DNA of 64,000 nt. It comes from Chroococcidiopsis sp. TS-821. Its GTDB lineage: Bacteria; Cyanobacteriota; Cyanobacteriia; Cyanobacteriales; Chroococcidiopsidaceae. A program made the translations under genes and the position numbers. A model generated the notes under the pieces. It made no database searches and was not told where the DNA came from. It saw only the letters and a program-made list of their open reading frames with translations. The stretch is taken from assembly GCF_002939305.1 (NCBI RefSeq), contig NZ_MVDI01000001.1, positions 1,116,001 through 1,180,000 on the forward strand, written 5' to 3'. Positions 27,723 to 36,471 of this stretch are shown one piece after another; within the stretch, counting starts at the first letter, position 1, and every line of letters starts with the position of its first letter.

Positions 27723-28700
27723 ATGACTTTACCTTGCTTTTCCATTATTATTGAGACGGAAAATTTATCGAGTGCGGAGTTAGAAGGACTGTCACGCTGT
27801 TTGGATACGCTAGCGAATCAAGACGTATCTCCGACAACGGCTAACGAGGTCTTGATTGTTGAAAGTGGTGATGTTCCTGTAGATGTGATTGAGCGGTTGC
27901 GTCGAGATTATCCATGGTTGACTTTTCGCCGCGCCGAACCAGGAATTGAGTATTATGCAGCAAAAATGCAAGGCGTGGGTTTCACGACTGGAGACGTTAT
28001 TGTCTTTTGCGATTCGGACTGCACTTATCGATCTGATTGGTTGCGCAATTTATTGACTCCGTTTGCTGAGAATCAAGATATTCAAGTTGTAGCCGGAGAA
28101 ACAACAACACCCATTTTTAATCCCTACGAATTGGCGATCGCCTTAACGTATATTTTCCCTCGGTTCTCGCAGTTGTCATCTTTGCAGCCGTCTGCGAGTT
28201 ACTTTTGTAACAATGTTGCTTTTCGGCGTGATTTTCTACTGAAATATCCGATTCCTACGCAGCTACCAATCTATCGCGGTAATTGTGTTGTCCACGCGCG
28301 ATCGCTCAAAACGCAAGGCTACACGATTTGGAAGCAGCCACAATCGCAAGCAACTCATGCTGCGCCTAACGGCTTGTCACACTTTTTCTGGCGTTTTTTG
28401 CTTTTAGGTTACGATGCGATCGCTGTGTGTCGGTTGTCGTACGACGCGCATCAATCACAGCTAATACAAGATTTACGGGCTTGCTTGCGCTTGAGTTGGA
28501 ATAAAGCAACCGAGTTTACAAGTCGCGTTTACACCGTTTTTGCCGAAGACTGGCGGCGAATAGTTTATCTACCGTTAGCTCTACCAATTGCTTTAGCAGC
28601 CTTAGTGCTTTATTTTACAGGTTTGATTTTGGGTTGGGTTAAACCTAATGCTTTCCTGAATGCTGGCGACAAAGTGGAAGTGAGTTGGGAACAGTCTTAA
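27723..28700 (+). CDS. Glycosyltransferase family 2-like protein
   Basis: A 325-residue GT2-type protein. It starts FSIIIETENLSSAELEGLSRCLDTLANQ and has the metal motif in VIVFCDSDCTY (D97-x-D99), with the less usual acceptor region FFWRFLLLGYDAIAVCRL. The nucleotide-side motif is less canonical than in its neighbours (VLIVESGDVP replaces the usual VVDDGS). One C-terminal transmembrane stretch (LALPIALAALVLYFTGLILGW) anchors it. Cotranscribed with the genes around it (136 bases before, 21 bases after). Confidence 0.85.
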   Translation: MTLPCFSIIIETENLSSAELEGLSRCLDTLANQDVSPTTANEVLIVESGDVPVDVIERLRRDYPWLTFRRAEPGIEYYAAKMQGVGFTTGDVIVFCDSDCTYRSDWLRNLLTPFAENQDIQVVAGETTTPIFNPYELAIALTYIFPRFSQLSSLQPSASYFCNNVAFRRDFLLKYPIPTQLPIYRGNCVVHARSLKTQGYTIWKQPQSQATHAAPNGLSHFFWRFLLLGYDAIAVCRLSYDAHQSQLIQDLRACLRLSWNKATEFTSRVYTVFAEDWRRIVYLPLALPIALAALVLYFTGLILGWVKPNAFLNAGDKVEVSWEQS

Positions 28701-28721
28701 GTCTGGATTTTTGTGTTGCTC

Positions 28722-30185
28722 ATGAATTACTCTGCTGCAAAAAGTCAACATATTCTAGGTGGAACAATCCGCATTTTTTTAGCAGAAGCGTTGTTGTTAC
28801 CAACAGGGATTGTAACTGCGGGCTTTCTGACGCGGCAATTTGGTCCTGAAGGATATGGTTTATTTACACTGGCTGCAACGCTGATTGCTTGGGTGGAGTG
28901 GAGTGTAACGTCGGTTTTTACTCGCACGACGATTAAGTTTGTGGGCGAAGCTGATGATTGGCATCCTGTCGCAACGACAGTACTGCGGTTACATCTGGCT
29001 GTGGGTTGCGCGGCGATGTTACTCGTTTGGTTGTGTGCTTATCCAATTGCTAATTTACTCGACGAGCGGGCGATCGCGATGTATTTAATTTTGTTTGCGA
29101 TCGATATACCGTTATTTTGCTTGGCGTATGCACACCGCAGTATCCTGGTTGGTGTTGGTGGTTTTAATCAACGCGCGAACGCTACTGCTGGGCGCTGGAT
29201 TGCACGATTGCTGCTTATTTTACTCTTAGTTGAGCTAGGGCTTTCGATTCCTGGAGCAATTCTGAGTACAATCGGAGCCTCAATTGTCGAACTCGCAATT
29301 AGTCGTTGCTACATTCGCCCTTCGCTATTGACTCGCTCGAGTTTTCCCGCACGGCAATTAGCTAACTATGCTGTACCACTGTTTATGTTTGCGCTGTCAA
29401 TGCGTCTTTATGACAAACTTGATTTGTTTGCGCTGAAAGTTCTCGGCGGTACCGCAGCCGAAGCAGGGTTTTATGGTGCTGCCCAAAACTTATCATTAAT
29501 TCCAGGGATTTTTTCTCTCTCGTTTTCACCACTTTTGCTTTCTAGTCTTAGTCGTACTCTGCACAACGGTGACATAGCATCGGCAAAAAAGATGAGTCAA
29601 AATGCGTTGCGCGCGATCGCTGCGATGTTAACCGTCGCTGGAATTATTGCTGGTGCTGCGCCAGAAATCGTGCAATTAATTTTTGGCAATGCATTCTTAC
29701 CAACTGCACCATTATTAGCCATTTTAATTTTTGGCGCGATCGCGTTAGCAATGATTTCAACAACGACAGCCATTCTAACTGCTGCAAGTAAACCTAATTG
29801 GACTTTTGTGCTAACTGCACCATTAGTTCCTTTAGCCGTTGTGGGATATACATTAGTTATTCCTCGTTGGGGTGCAATTGGCGCAGCTTGGGTATTTACA
29901 TTATGCGCCACATTCGGCGCAGCCGTGACAGTTGGGGCAGTTTACCATCTTTTACGCGTACTTCCTCCTGCAAGCACGGTAGCAAGAAGTTGCTTAATTT
30001 GTGCAAGTGTCTATACTATCGCAGCAATTGTACCGACGCAGGGTTTACTACTATTACTGAAGCTATTCGGCATTACACTCTTAATTCCTTTATTTTTCTG
30101 GTTACTCGGTGAATTTAGCCAAGCTGAAATTTATCAAATTATTTTGCTGATTAAGTCCAAATTAAAGCATCAAAAATCGCACTAA
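28722..30185 (+). CDS. Polysaccharide flippase (Wzx-like, MATE/MVF clan)
   Basis: A 487-residue integral membrane protein with about twelve to fourteen helices. N-terminal ILGGTIRIFLAEALLLPTGIVTAGFLTRQFGPEGYGLFTLAATL and the central YDKLDLFALKVLGGTAAEAGFYGAAQNLSL segment match polysaccharide-export flippases. It would move a lipid-linked repeat unit across the membrane. ATG 28722 is preferred to GTG 28713. It sits between glycosyltransferases as in Wzx/Wzy loci, though no obvious Wzy polymerase is present. Confidence 0.88.
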   Translation: MNYSAAKSQHILGGTIRIFLAEALLLPTGIVTAGFLTRQFGPEGYGLFTLAATLIAWVEWSVTSVFTRTTIKFVGEADDWHPVATTVLRLHLAVGCAAMLLVWLCAYPIANLLDERAIAMYLILFAIDIPLFCLAYAHRSILVGVGGFNQRANATAGRWIARLLLILLLVELGLSIPGAILSTIGASIVELAISRCYIRPSLLTRSSFPARQLANYAVPLFMFALSMRLYDKLDLFALKVLGGTAAEAGFYGAAQNLSLIPGIFSLSFSPLLLSSLSRTLHNGDIASAKKMSQNALRAIAAMLTVAGIIAGAAPEIVQLIFGNAFLPTAPLLAILIFGAIALAMISTTTAILTAASKPNWTFVLTAPLVPLAVVGYTLVIPRWGAIGAAWVFTLCATFGAAVTVGAVYHLLRVLPPASTVARSCLICASVYTIAAIVPTQGLLLLLKLFGITLLIPLFFWLLGEFSQAEIYQIILLIKSKLKHQKSH

Positions 30186-30197
30186 TCTTGATTACTA

Positions 30198-31121
30198 ATG
30201 TCCTACGAATCAAAATTATTTGTTTCTGTCATTGTTCCAGTATTTAATGATGCTAAGCGCTTAAAGCTTTGTCTAAGCGCGTTGGAAAAACAAACTTATC
30301 CGCAAACACTCTATGAGGTTATTGTAGTTGACAATGCTTCTGACCCAGAACAAAATATTGCTAGTGTAGTTGCTCAGTTTAAACAGACAAAGACTGTTTA
30401 CGAACGTTCTCCAGGTTCTTATGCGGCGCGTAATAAAGGCATATCGCACGCGCAAGGTGAAGTTATTGCCTTTACAGATGCTGATTGTATTCCTGCACCA
30501 AATTGGATTGAAAATGGCGTCAGAAATCTTGTAGGAACGCCAAACTGTGGCTTAGTCGCAGGTAAGATAGAAATCTTTTTCAAAAATCCACAACGCTTAA
30601 CAGCAGTAGAACTCTATGAAAGTATTATGGCTCTACCGCAGCGAGAATTTCTTGAAAAACATCACTACGGTGCAACAGCAAATGTTTTTACTTGGAAAAG
30701 TGTGATTGAGCAAGTAGGAGTTTTTGACGCTAGCTTAAAATCGAGTGGTGATGTTGAATGGGGACAGCGTGTAGCTAAATATGGTTATAAACAAGTTTAT
30801 GCAGAAGATACCTGTGTAGCTCATCCGGCTAGATCTTCTTGGCGTGAACTGTATAAAAGAAGCATTCGACACGCTGGTGGTTTTTATGATTTACAAGTGA
30901 AAACTTCTAAGACATTTTGGGAAAGAAATCATAAGTTTTTTGTTAGCTTATTTCAAGATCTCACACCGCCTTTAAATTTTACATTAAATGTATTTTTGGA
31001 TTCCAGATTAGAAAATTTCACACAAAAAGCAAAAGTTTCTTCTGTCATGTTTTTTATTCGATACGTGAGTGCTTGGGAGAAAATGCGATTGAAATTTGGT
31101 GGAGATTCAGCAAGAGAGTAG
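30198..31121 (+). CDS. Glycosyltransferase family 2
   Basis: A 307-residue GT2 enzyme: VSVIVPVFNDAKRL near 9-22, VIVVDNASDP near 41-50, SYAARNKGISHAQGEVIAFTDADC with D94-x-D96, and an acceptor region SSGDVEWGQRVAKYGYKQVYA. No C-terminal helices beyond a short amphipathic stretch, so it is peripheral. It starts 12 bases after the flippase stop and is very likely cotranscribed. Sugar specificity unknown. Confidence 0.9.
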   Translation: MSYESKLFVSVIVPVFNDAKRLKLCLSALEKQTYPQTLYEVIVVDNASDPEQNIASVVAQFKQTKTVYERSPGSYAARNKGISHAQGEVIAFTDADCIPAPNWIENGVRNLVGTPNCGLVAGKIEIFFKNPQRLTAVELYESIMALPQREFLEKHHYGATANVFTWKSVIEQVGVFDASLKSSGDVEWGQRVAKYGYKQVYAEDTCVAHPARSSWRELYKRSIRHAGGFYDLQVKTSKTFWERNHKFFVSLFQDLTPPLNFTLNVFLDSRLENFTQKAKVSSVMFFIRYVSAWEKMRLKFGGDSARE

Positions 31122-31148
31122 TTTTTGTAAAAACTTAGAGGCTAGCTT

Positions 31149-32075
31149 ATGACATCATCAACGCATCAAGAACTTTTATTCTCTATTATTATTCCTACTT
31201 ATGCTCGTCCCGATCGCCTCAAAAACTGTCTACACGCGATCGCCCAACTTGATTATCCACGCGATCGCTTTGAGGTGATTGTTGTAGATGATGGTAGTCC
31301 TATGTCGTTAGAACCTGTTGTTGCGCCTTTTAGCAAACGATTGACGCTGACACTATTGAAGCAAGTTAATTCAGGTCCAGCAACAGCACGCAATCATGGT
31401 GCTGCAAAAGCTAACGGGAAGTTTCTTGTTTTTACTGACGATGACTGTGCGCCAGCTTCCACTTGGTTAACCGCCCTAGAGAAGTGCTTTGAAACAGCGC
31501 CAGAGTCTTTGATTGGTGGAAAGACGTTGAATGCTTTACCCAATAACCTATTTTCAACGGCAAGTCAGTTATTGATTGATTATTTATACGCTTATTACAA
31601 CTCTACTGCACAACAAGCACAGTTTTTTGCTTCTAACAACTTTGCTTTGTCTGCGAAACTATTTCGTACTTTAGGTGGTTTTGATACGACTTTTCCGTTA
31701 GCCGCAGGCGAGGATCGAGAGTTTTGCGATCGCCTCTTACACTACGGTTACTCAATGCTTTATGCTCCTGAAGTTCAAGTTTACCACGCGCACAAATTAT
31801 CATTGCGGTCATTTTGGCGTCAGCACTTTAATTATGGACGTGGCGCTTTTTGTTTCCACCAAGCACGTTCTCGGCGTAATGTAGAACGAATTAAAGTTGA
31901 ACCACTCTCGTTTTATTTTAACTTGTTGCGATATCCGTTATTAGTGCGATCGCATCATTCTGTTCTAGTATCTGCCTTATTCGTTCTCTCTCAAATAGCA
32001 AATATTGCTGGATTTTTTTGGGAACGGTTTAATCAAAAATCCAAGTCTTTTATTGCCTCACAAACTGTAGTCTAA
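31149..32075 (+). CDS. Glycosyltransferase family 2
   Basis: A 308-residue GT2 enzyme with canonical FSIIIPTYARPDRLKNCL near 11-28, FEVIVVDDGSPMS near 41-53, GPATARNHGAAKANGKFLVFTDDDC with D97-D98-D99, and GEDREFCDRLLHYG as catalytic-base motif. A hydrophobic C-terminal segment near 280-300 may dock it on the membrane. 27 bases after the previous glycosyltransferase. The gene contains several HIP1 sites, unlike the gene after it. Confidence 0.92.
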   Translation: MTSSTHQELLFSIIIPTYARPDRLKNCLHAIAQLDYPRDRFEVIVVDDGSPMSLEPVVAPFSKRLTLTLLKQVNSGPATARNHGAAKANGKFLVFTDDDCAPASTWLTALEKCFETAPESLIGGKTLNALPNNLFSTASQLLIDYLYAYYNSTAQQAQFFASNNFALSAKLFRTLGGFDTTFPLAAGEDREFCDRLLHYGYSMLYAPEVQVYHAHKLSLRSFWRQHFNYGRGAFCFHQARSRRNVERIKVEPLSFYFNLLRYPLLVRSHHSVLVSALFVLSQIANIAGFFWERFNQKSKSFIASQTVV

Positions 32076-32095
32076 AACTAAATTACCTAAAGCTG

Positions 32096-33679
32096 ATGTC
32101 AGTATTAAAAACTATCTTACCTTTTTCTCGCAAAGATTCTATATTTACTTTTTGGCTCGTATTGTTATTTTTCTTTGTTAGTCTTATTGGGATTCTTAAT
32201 CATGAAGTGTGGTTAGATGAAATTCAAGCATGGTTGATTGCTAGGGACAGTACATCTATAGTTGACTTATTCCGCAATCTCAGATACGAAGGACATCCAG
32301 GTTTATGGCATCTCAATTTGTACTTCATAAGCCGAATTACGCATAATCCAACTGCTATGCAGTTATTTCATCTTATAATAGCTACGATTAACATTTATGT
32401 TTTTGTCAAATTCTCGCCTTTTAATAAACTACACAAAGTTTTATTTACATTTAGCTATTTTCCCTTTTATGAATATAGCATTATCAGCCGTAACTACAAT
32501 CTAGGTATATTATTCATTTTTTTATTTTGCAAATTTTTTCCCACTCGCAAAAAAAGTTATTTTATTCTTGCATCTCTCCTAAGTATACTAGCAAATACTA
32601 ATGTTTATAGTTTTATTATTTCTATTTGCTTGTTTTTGACTTTGATAGTTGATTTTATCAGCAATAGCTATTTCCTAGAAAATTTTAGATATAGAATCAA
32701 AAATATCCTTATAAGCTTTGCTATTTTACTTTTTGGCTATGCAGTGGCACTTTTACAAATAATTCCTCCTGCTGATGCTAAGTTTACAGGAAGCACGCAA
32801 AACTTTGGTGAATCTAATAATTTAATCAATACTATTAAACATTTATCTTATGTTTTAATGACAGTTTGGAGAAGCTATGTACCACTGCCAAACTTTTTGG
32901 AAGATCATTTTTGGAATACTAACTTACTTATTGAAGGTGCTGGTTCGCTAAGAGTAATTGCATTGTTCTTTTCTTTGATTTTATTAATATTTTCTATAGT
33001 GATTTTTATTCGTAAGCCAATCGTATTATTTTTATATACTTCAGGAACTTTCGGTATTTTATTATTCACATATACTAAGTTTTCAGGATATCTAAGACAT
33101 CACGGTCATCTCTTTATTTTACTTATAGCGTGTTTATGGCTTACTAGCTACTATCCTAGACGTTATACTCAAAGAGGTTTACCTAAGTTTACACATTTTT
33201 TCACCAAATATAAGTATCAAATTTTAACAACTATCTTGTACGTTCATGTATTAGCTAGTGTATTTGCCTTTAGTATGGATTTAATACATCCTTTTTCTGC
33301 TAGTAAGGAAGTTGCTCAATTTATTAAAAGTCAGCAATTAGATAATAAATTAATTGTTGGAAGTAAAGACTATGCGGTAGCTCCAATTTCTGCTTTGCTA
33401 GATCGTCAGCTATTCTATTTGGAAAGTAACAACTTAGGCAGTTTTATTTCTTGGAATCAAAGAGAAGATTTAAATGAAACAGAGTTTATTCAAAGGTTAC
33501 ATAGTGTTGTAACCCAGAACAATACACCAATTCTCTTGATTCTTAATTATGCGCTTTATGACCAAGCCTATAAAATGTTCAATATTTCACCTCTATTTCA
33601 GTCAAGCCAAAGTATTGTTCATGGAGAAAATTATTACCTGTATTCATTAACAAATAAGCATACTGCTCTCAAGAAATAA
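32096..33679 (+). CDS. Polytopic membrane protein, probable GT-C-type glycosyltransferase
   Basis: A 527-residue protein with about ten to eleven transmembrane helices in the first 400 residues and a soluble C-terminal domain. Early in loop 1 it has HEVWLDEIQAWLIARD (DE at 41-42), the acidic-pair signature of GT-C enzymes that use lipid-phosphate sugars, followed by GHPGLWH. This suggests a GT39/PMT-like sugar transferase acting outside the membrane, or a polymerase-like role. The gene is markedly AT-rich, with many TTTTAT runs and no HIP1 site, unlike most of the cluster. It ends the operon. Confidence 0.7.
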   Translation: MSVLKTILPFSRKDSIFTFWLVLLFFFVSLIGILNHEVWLDEIQAWLIARDSTSIVDLFRNLRYEGHPGLWHLNLYFISRITHNPTAMQLFHLIIATINIYVFVKFSPFNKLHKVLFTFSYFPFYEYSIISRNYNLGILFIFLFCKFFPTRKKSYFILASLLSILANTNVYSFIISICLFLTLIVDFISNSYFLENFRYRIKNILISFAILLFGYAVALLQIIPPADAKFTGSTQNFGESNNLINTIKHLSYVLMTVWRSYVPLPNFLEDHFWNTNLLIEGAGSLRVIALFFSLILLIFSIVIFIRKPIVLFLYTSGTFGILLFTYTKFSGYLRHHGHLFILLIACLWLTSYYPRRYTQRGLPKFTHFFTKYKYQILTTILYVHVLASVFAFSMDLIHPFSASKEVAQFIKSQQLDNKLIVGSKDYAVAPISALLDRQLFYLESNNLGSFISWNQREDLNETEFIQRLHSVVTQNNTPILLILNYALYDQAYKMFNISPLFQSSQSIVHGENYYLYSLTNKHTALKK

Positions 33680-33814
33680 ACTTTGAAGAGCCCCATTTAT
33701 AGTAGCTAGTTATTACTATGTATAATGAATAGAAAATAAAGTCAACTGTATGATTGACTAAGTGATTAATAACTTGTGAAATTTTATAATTATTGAAGTA
33801 ACAAGTAATAACTT

Positions 33815-34798
33815 TTATCTATATTCTGGCAATATCCAAGGAGGAAGTATTCCTTTATTTAGTCTTTCTACATAGCAAGTTGCTCTGTGTTCGTATAAAG
33901 ATGCTTCTACTACTATCTTTATGAGTTGTTTGAGTAAGGTTTGACAATTTAGGCTAAGTAGGTTTTGCTTTTTTAGTTTTTGAGCAACTTTTCTAAGATA
34001 TTGAATTAATCGCCAACGTAGCGTATTGGTAGAATTATTTGTTCTGTAAACTTTGTAATTACTTTCAATAAAATATTCGTAACCAAAATGAGTGTATCCA
34101 ACAAGTATGGTAGAAAGTTGTGGTATCCGCGTATCTAACATTTGCTTTAAAAAAGGAAGACTGTTGATAGTAATAGCAAGAATTTGTGGTAAATAAGGAA
34201 TTAAATCTCCAGAATTACAAAATCGATATAACGGAGTATCAAATAATATAATTTCTCCTGTGCATACAGGTGGACAACCAAATGTGTAAGTTTCCAAAAT
34301 ATGGGGAGCAATAGGCTTAAATCCTAGCTGATTGAGTTTGTTGGCAATTAATATTGCAGCTGCTCCTCCTAAGCTATGTCCAGTAATAGTAATATCCTTC
34401 TTACCATTATCTTCTCTTAGCAAGATTTCTTGTAGCTGGTTCCAAAGCTGTTCAACGTAGTATTCAAATCCTGAATGAATACCTTGTGCATTAGGTACGA
34501 TTAGAAGGTCATAAAAATAGTCTTCAATCTTTTGTGAACCGCGAATAACAATAATAATTTCTGTTTGTGTGGATAGCACAAAACTACAACAATCACTTTC
34601 ATCGACCAAACCAGGCTTCTGATCGAGGTTGAGAAATTCAATTTTTTGGTACTTTTGAATAAATGGCAAACACCCAGAGGTTAATATGTTACGCACAACT
34701 GTGGTATTTTGATTGAGAGCGACGTAAGCAAGTTGTGTAAGGCAAGCCATTTCAAGCGCGCGTCTGCGGCTGCAACTAACAGATACTTCGGTACGCAT
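33815..34798 (-). CDS. Class 3 lipase-type alpha/beta hydrolase
   Basis: A 327-residue alpha/beta hydrolase of the lipase class 3 type. The nucleophile elbow is ITGHSLGGAAAIL with S142; the acid follows in LYRFCNSGDLIPYLP and a plausible catalytic His in GYTHFGYEYFI, in the order and spacing of that family. An oxyanion-region IIVIRGSQ is also present. No signal peptide, so it may act in the cytoplasm. ATG 34798 is preferred over an in-frame TTG at 34804. Likely substrate: acylglycerols or related lipids; AT-rich like the previous gene. Confidence 0.82.
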   Translation of the reverse strand: MRTEVSVSCSRRRALEMACLTQLAYVALNQNTTVVRNILTSGCLPFIQKYQKIEFLNLDQKPGLVDESDCCSFVLSTQTEIIIVIRGSQKIEDYFYDLLIVPNAQGIHSGFEYYVEQLWNQLQEILLREDNGKKDITITGHSLGGAAAILIANKLNQLGFKPIAPHILETYTFGCPPVCTGEIILFDTPLYRFCNSGDLIPYLPQILAITINSLPFLKQMLDTRIPQLSTILVGYTHFGYEYFIESNYKVYRTNNSTNTLRWRLIQYLRKVAQKLKKQNLLSLNCQTLLKQLIKIVVEASLYEHRATCYVERLNKGILPPWILPEYR

Positions 34799-34826
34799 AT
34801 GCAAGTAAAATTAATAGGACAATAAA

Positions 34827-35384
34827 TTAGTTTCGAGTTGCTGGATCGGGATAACCGCGAGCAATATCTGACCATTGAAAATCAATTGACGCGGCGATCG
34901 CACATGCTTGGTCTGTGAGGCGATCGCCAATCAAAATTTGAGGTGTTCCAGGCGGAATGTTGTAGTGTAGTTGTAAAGCTTTGACCATTCCTGCTTGTGG
35001 TTTACGAAATGTACCAATTAGGTGTGGGTAAAGTGATGACAGTAAAATAGGAGAGCTATCAGCATCTTCTAACAACCAAGCCGTTTCTCCAGAGTCGTAG
35101 CAGAAGCAAAAGCCATTTAAAGGCAATTGATACATTAGCCATCTAGCTTCCATCACAACATCTTCTATCGTTTTCTCGCCAGAATGCCAACGTTGATTAC
35201 TAACGACAAAATTGTATTTGTAGGTACTAAGTAGTTGCTTAACTCCTGGTAAAAGTTGCTGTTGATCTGGAGCTTTAATATAGAATGGATTTCCTCTTTG
35301 GTATGGAGTAAGATTTTCCCAATTTGGAACGTATTGAGGGTAAGGACGACACAAATGTCCGTCGCGATCGTGGTAAGCAATCAT
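34827..35384 (-). CDS. HAD-superfamily phosphatase (subclass IIIA-like)
   Basis: A 185-residue HAD-type protein. The N-terminus MIAYHDRDGHL gives the D-x-D motif (D6, D8); motif II is FVVSNQRW, motif III FRKPQAGM, and motif IV LIGDRLTDQACAI. This pattern resembles histidinol-phosphate/heptose-bisphosphate phosphatases and polynucleotide 3'-phosphatases. ATG 35384 is preferred to an upstream TTG (35393). It sits 28 bases upstream of the lipase gene on the same strand, so the two may be cotranscribed. Substrate unknown. Confidence 0.78.
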   Translation of the reverse strand: MIAYHDRDGHLCRPYPQYVPNWENLTPYQRGNPFYIKAPDQQQLLPGVKQLLSTYKYNFVVSNQRWHSGEKTIEDVVMEARWLMYQLPLNGFCFCYDSGETAWLLEDADSSPILLSSLYPHLIGTFRKPQAGMVKALQLHYNIPPGTPQILIGDRLTDQACAIAASIDFQWSDIARGYPDPATRN

Positions 35385-35443
35385 TTGAATCAAACTGATA
35401 TTGTTTTGTAGTGCTTAATAGAAATTCTTTCAGCTGCTGCAAC

Positions 35444-35642
35444 TTAAGAAATAGGGACTTCTCTAAGCCTCTGCTGTCGCCAGTCTCGTTTTTGCAATAC
35501 TCGATTATATGCGCCAGTTTCTACCCACTTAAACAGTTCAGATGCTCGCATAACTGTCCAAGGATGTTCTTGCCACATTGTACTCATCACTTTAGCAACT
35601 TTGTCTAAGGTTTGATAGTCATATCCTGCCAGGGCTATTTCA
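35444..35642 (-). pseudogene. C-terminal fragment of an M48-family metallopeptidase
   Basis: Reading minus from about 35640 to the TAA at 35444-35446 gives a fragment containing YDYQTLDKVAKVMSTMWQEH, PWTVMRASELFKWVETGAY and RVLQKRDW. EHPWTVMRASEL is the characteristic tail of bacterial M48 (HtpX-like) peptidases. The N-terminal part, including the HExxH zinc site, is absent: the frame runs straight into the inverted repeat of a decayed insertion sequence. It has no start codon of its own. Inference: the element inserted into the peptidase gene and the rest was lost. Confidence 0.72.
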
Positions 35643-35880
35643 CTCTAAAAGTAGACTTCAATTGTTTGAAACCGAACCCACATTGTGGTAGAAATACAAA
35701 CTGGATTCTGGAAGCATCTTCACTCTGCATCACGTCACGTACATAATGCATTTTGTTTTCCACTCTTTAGTAGGCACGAATTCGATAAGCAAATTGCTGC
35801 GGTTTCCCTCATTGAAGAGGAGTAAGGACACTGCCAGCTTAAGGGAAACAACACGCTTGGGCTAAAATGAAATAGCCCTG
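35630..35880 (-). mobile_element. Deleted insertion sequence (ISAs1-like) with 13-bp terminal inverted repeats
   Basis: A 251-base element bounded by perfect 13-bp inverted repeats CAGGGCTATTTCA (35630-35642) and its complement (35868-35880). Inside, on the minus strand, is a broken transposase stretch reading QFAYRIRAY, a stop, then RVENKMHYVRDVMQSEDAS, which matches the ENKLHYVRDVxxxEDASRIR segment of ISAs1-family transposases. All the upstream catalytic region is missing, so it cannot move by itself. No flanking direct repeat is visible, suggesting later rearrangement. Confidence 0.7.
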
Positions 35881-35899
35881 TTCACTTAGAGGAAATTAT

Positions 35900-36248
35900 T
35901 TAATTTCCAAATGTTCCAAAACTATCAGCCCAACCGTTTTGTTGTAGTCTATTGTAATAGTTGATTTTAGCATCGTAGCCTTGCATACGACGCTGATAAA
36001 ATTGTTGTAGCGCAACACAAGCTTGTGAATTTCCTAATTGAAAGCAGGAATACTGTAAAATAGCTTCCTGTTGTTGCAATCGAGCTTCAAACTGGTTAAT
36101 AAATTGTTGACTGTCACTGGCTATTGCATTAGCTTGTTGTAATAAGTTATTAAGCTTTGGATTTGTAGTTTGAGCGTTTGCAGTATAACTTACAGCAATG
36201 GTGCTAGCTAATCCTAAGATAATACTTAAATAAAGAATGACGGTTCAT
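35900..36248 (-). pseudogene. Frameshifted gene for a small exported protein
   Basis: A good ribosome site (AGGAGATAAAA) precedes the ATG at 36246-36248 (minus), but that frame stops after 14 codons. From about codon 7 another frame continues without a stop for about 108 codons to TAA at 35900-35902. The joined product would be MNRHSLF then SIILGLASTIAVSYTANAQT, a typical Sec signal, then a Gln-rich helical region (NNLLQQANAIASDSQQFINQ) and a Cys pair (YSCFQLGNSQACVAL). The 349-base span is not a multiple of three, so one indel has occurred. It is either a recent pseudogene or a sequencing error. No family recognised. Confidence 0.65.
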
Positions 36249-36471
36249 TTTTATCTCCTAGTATCGCTGTAATAAGTCAAATGTATTTAACTCAGAAGAT
36301 GTCCGCTTTTGTTCATCTAGTAACTTTGAGCTTGATTTATAGAATAAAGATTGATTTAAAGAGAAGCATTAGACTTTTACACAAACTTAGTTGCCAATAT
36401 TGAGCATAGTTAGTGCACAATTATGTAATTTGGATTGCCGAAAACTACATTGGTTAGGCAAGCTGCCTTGC

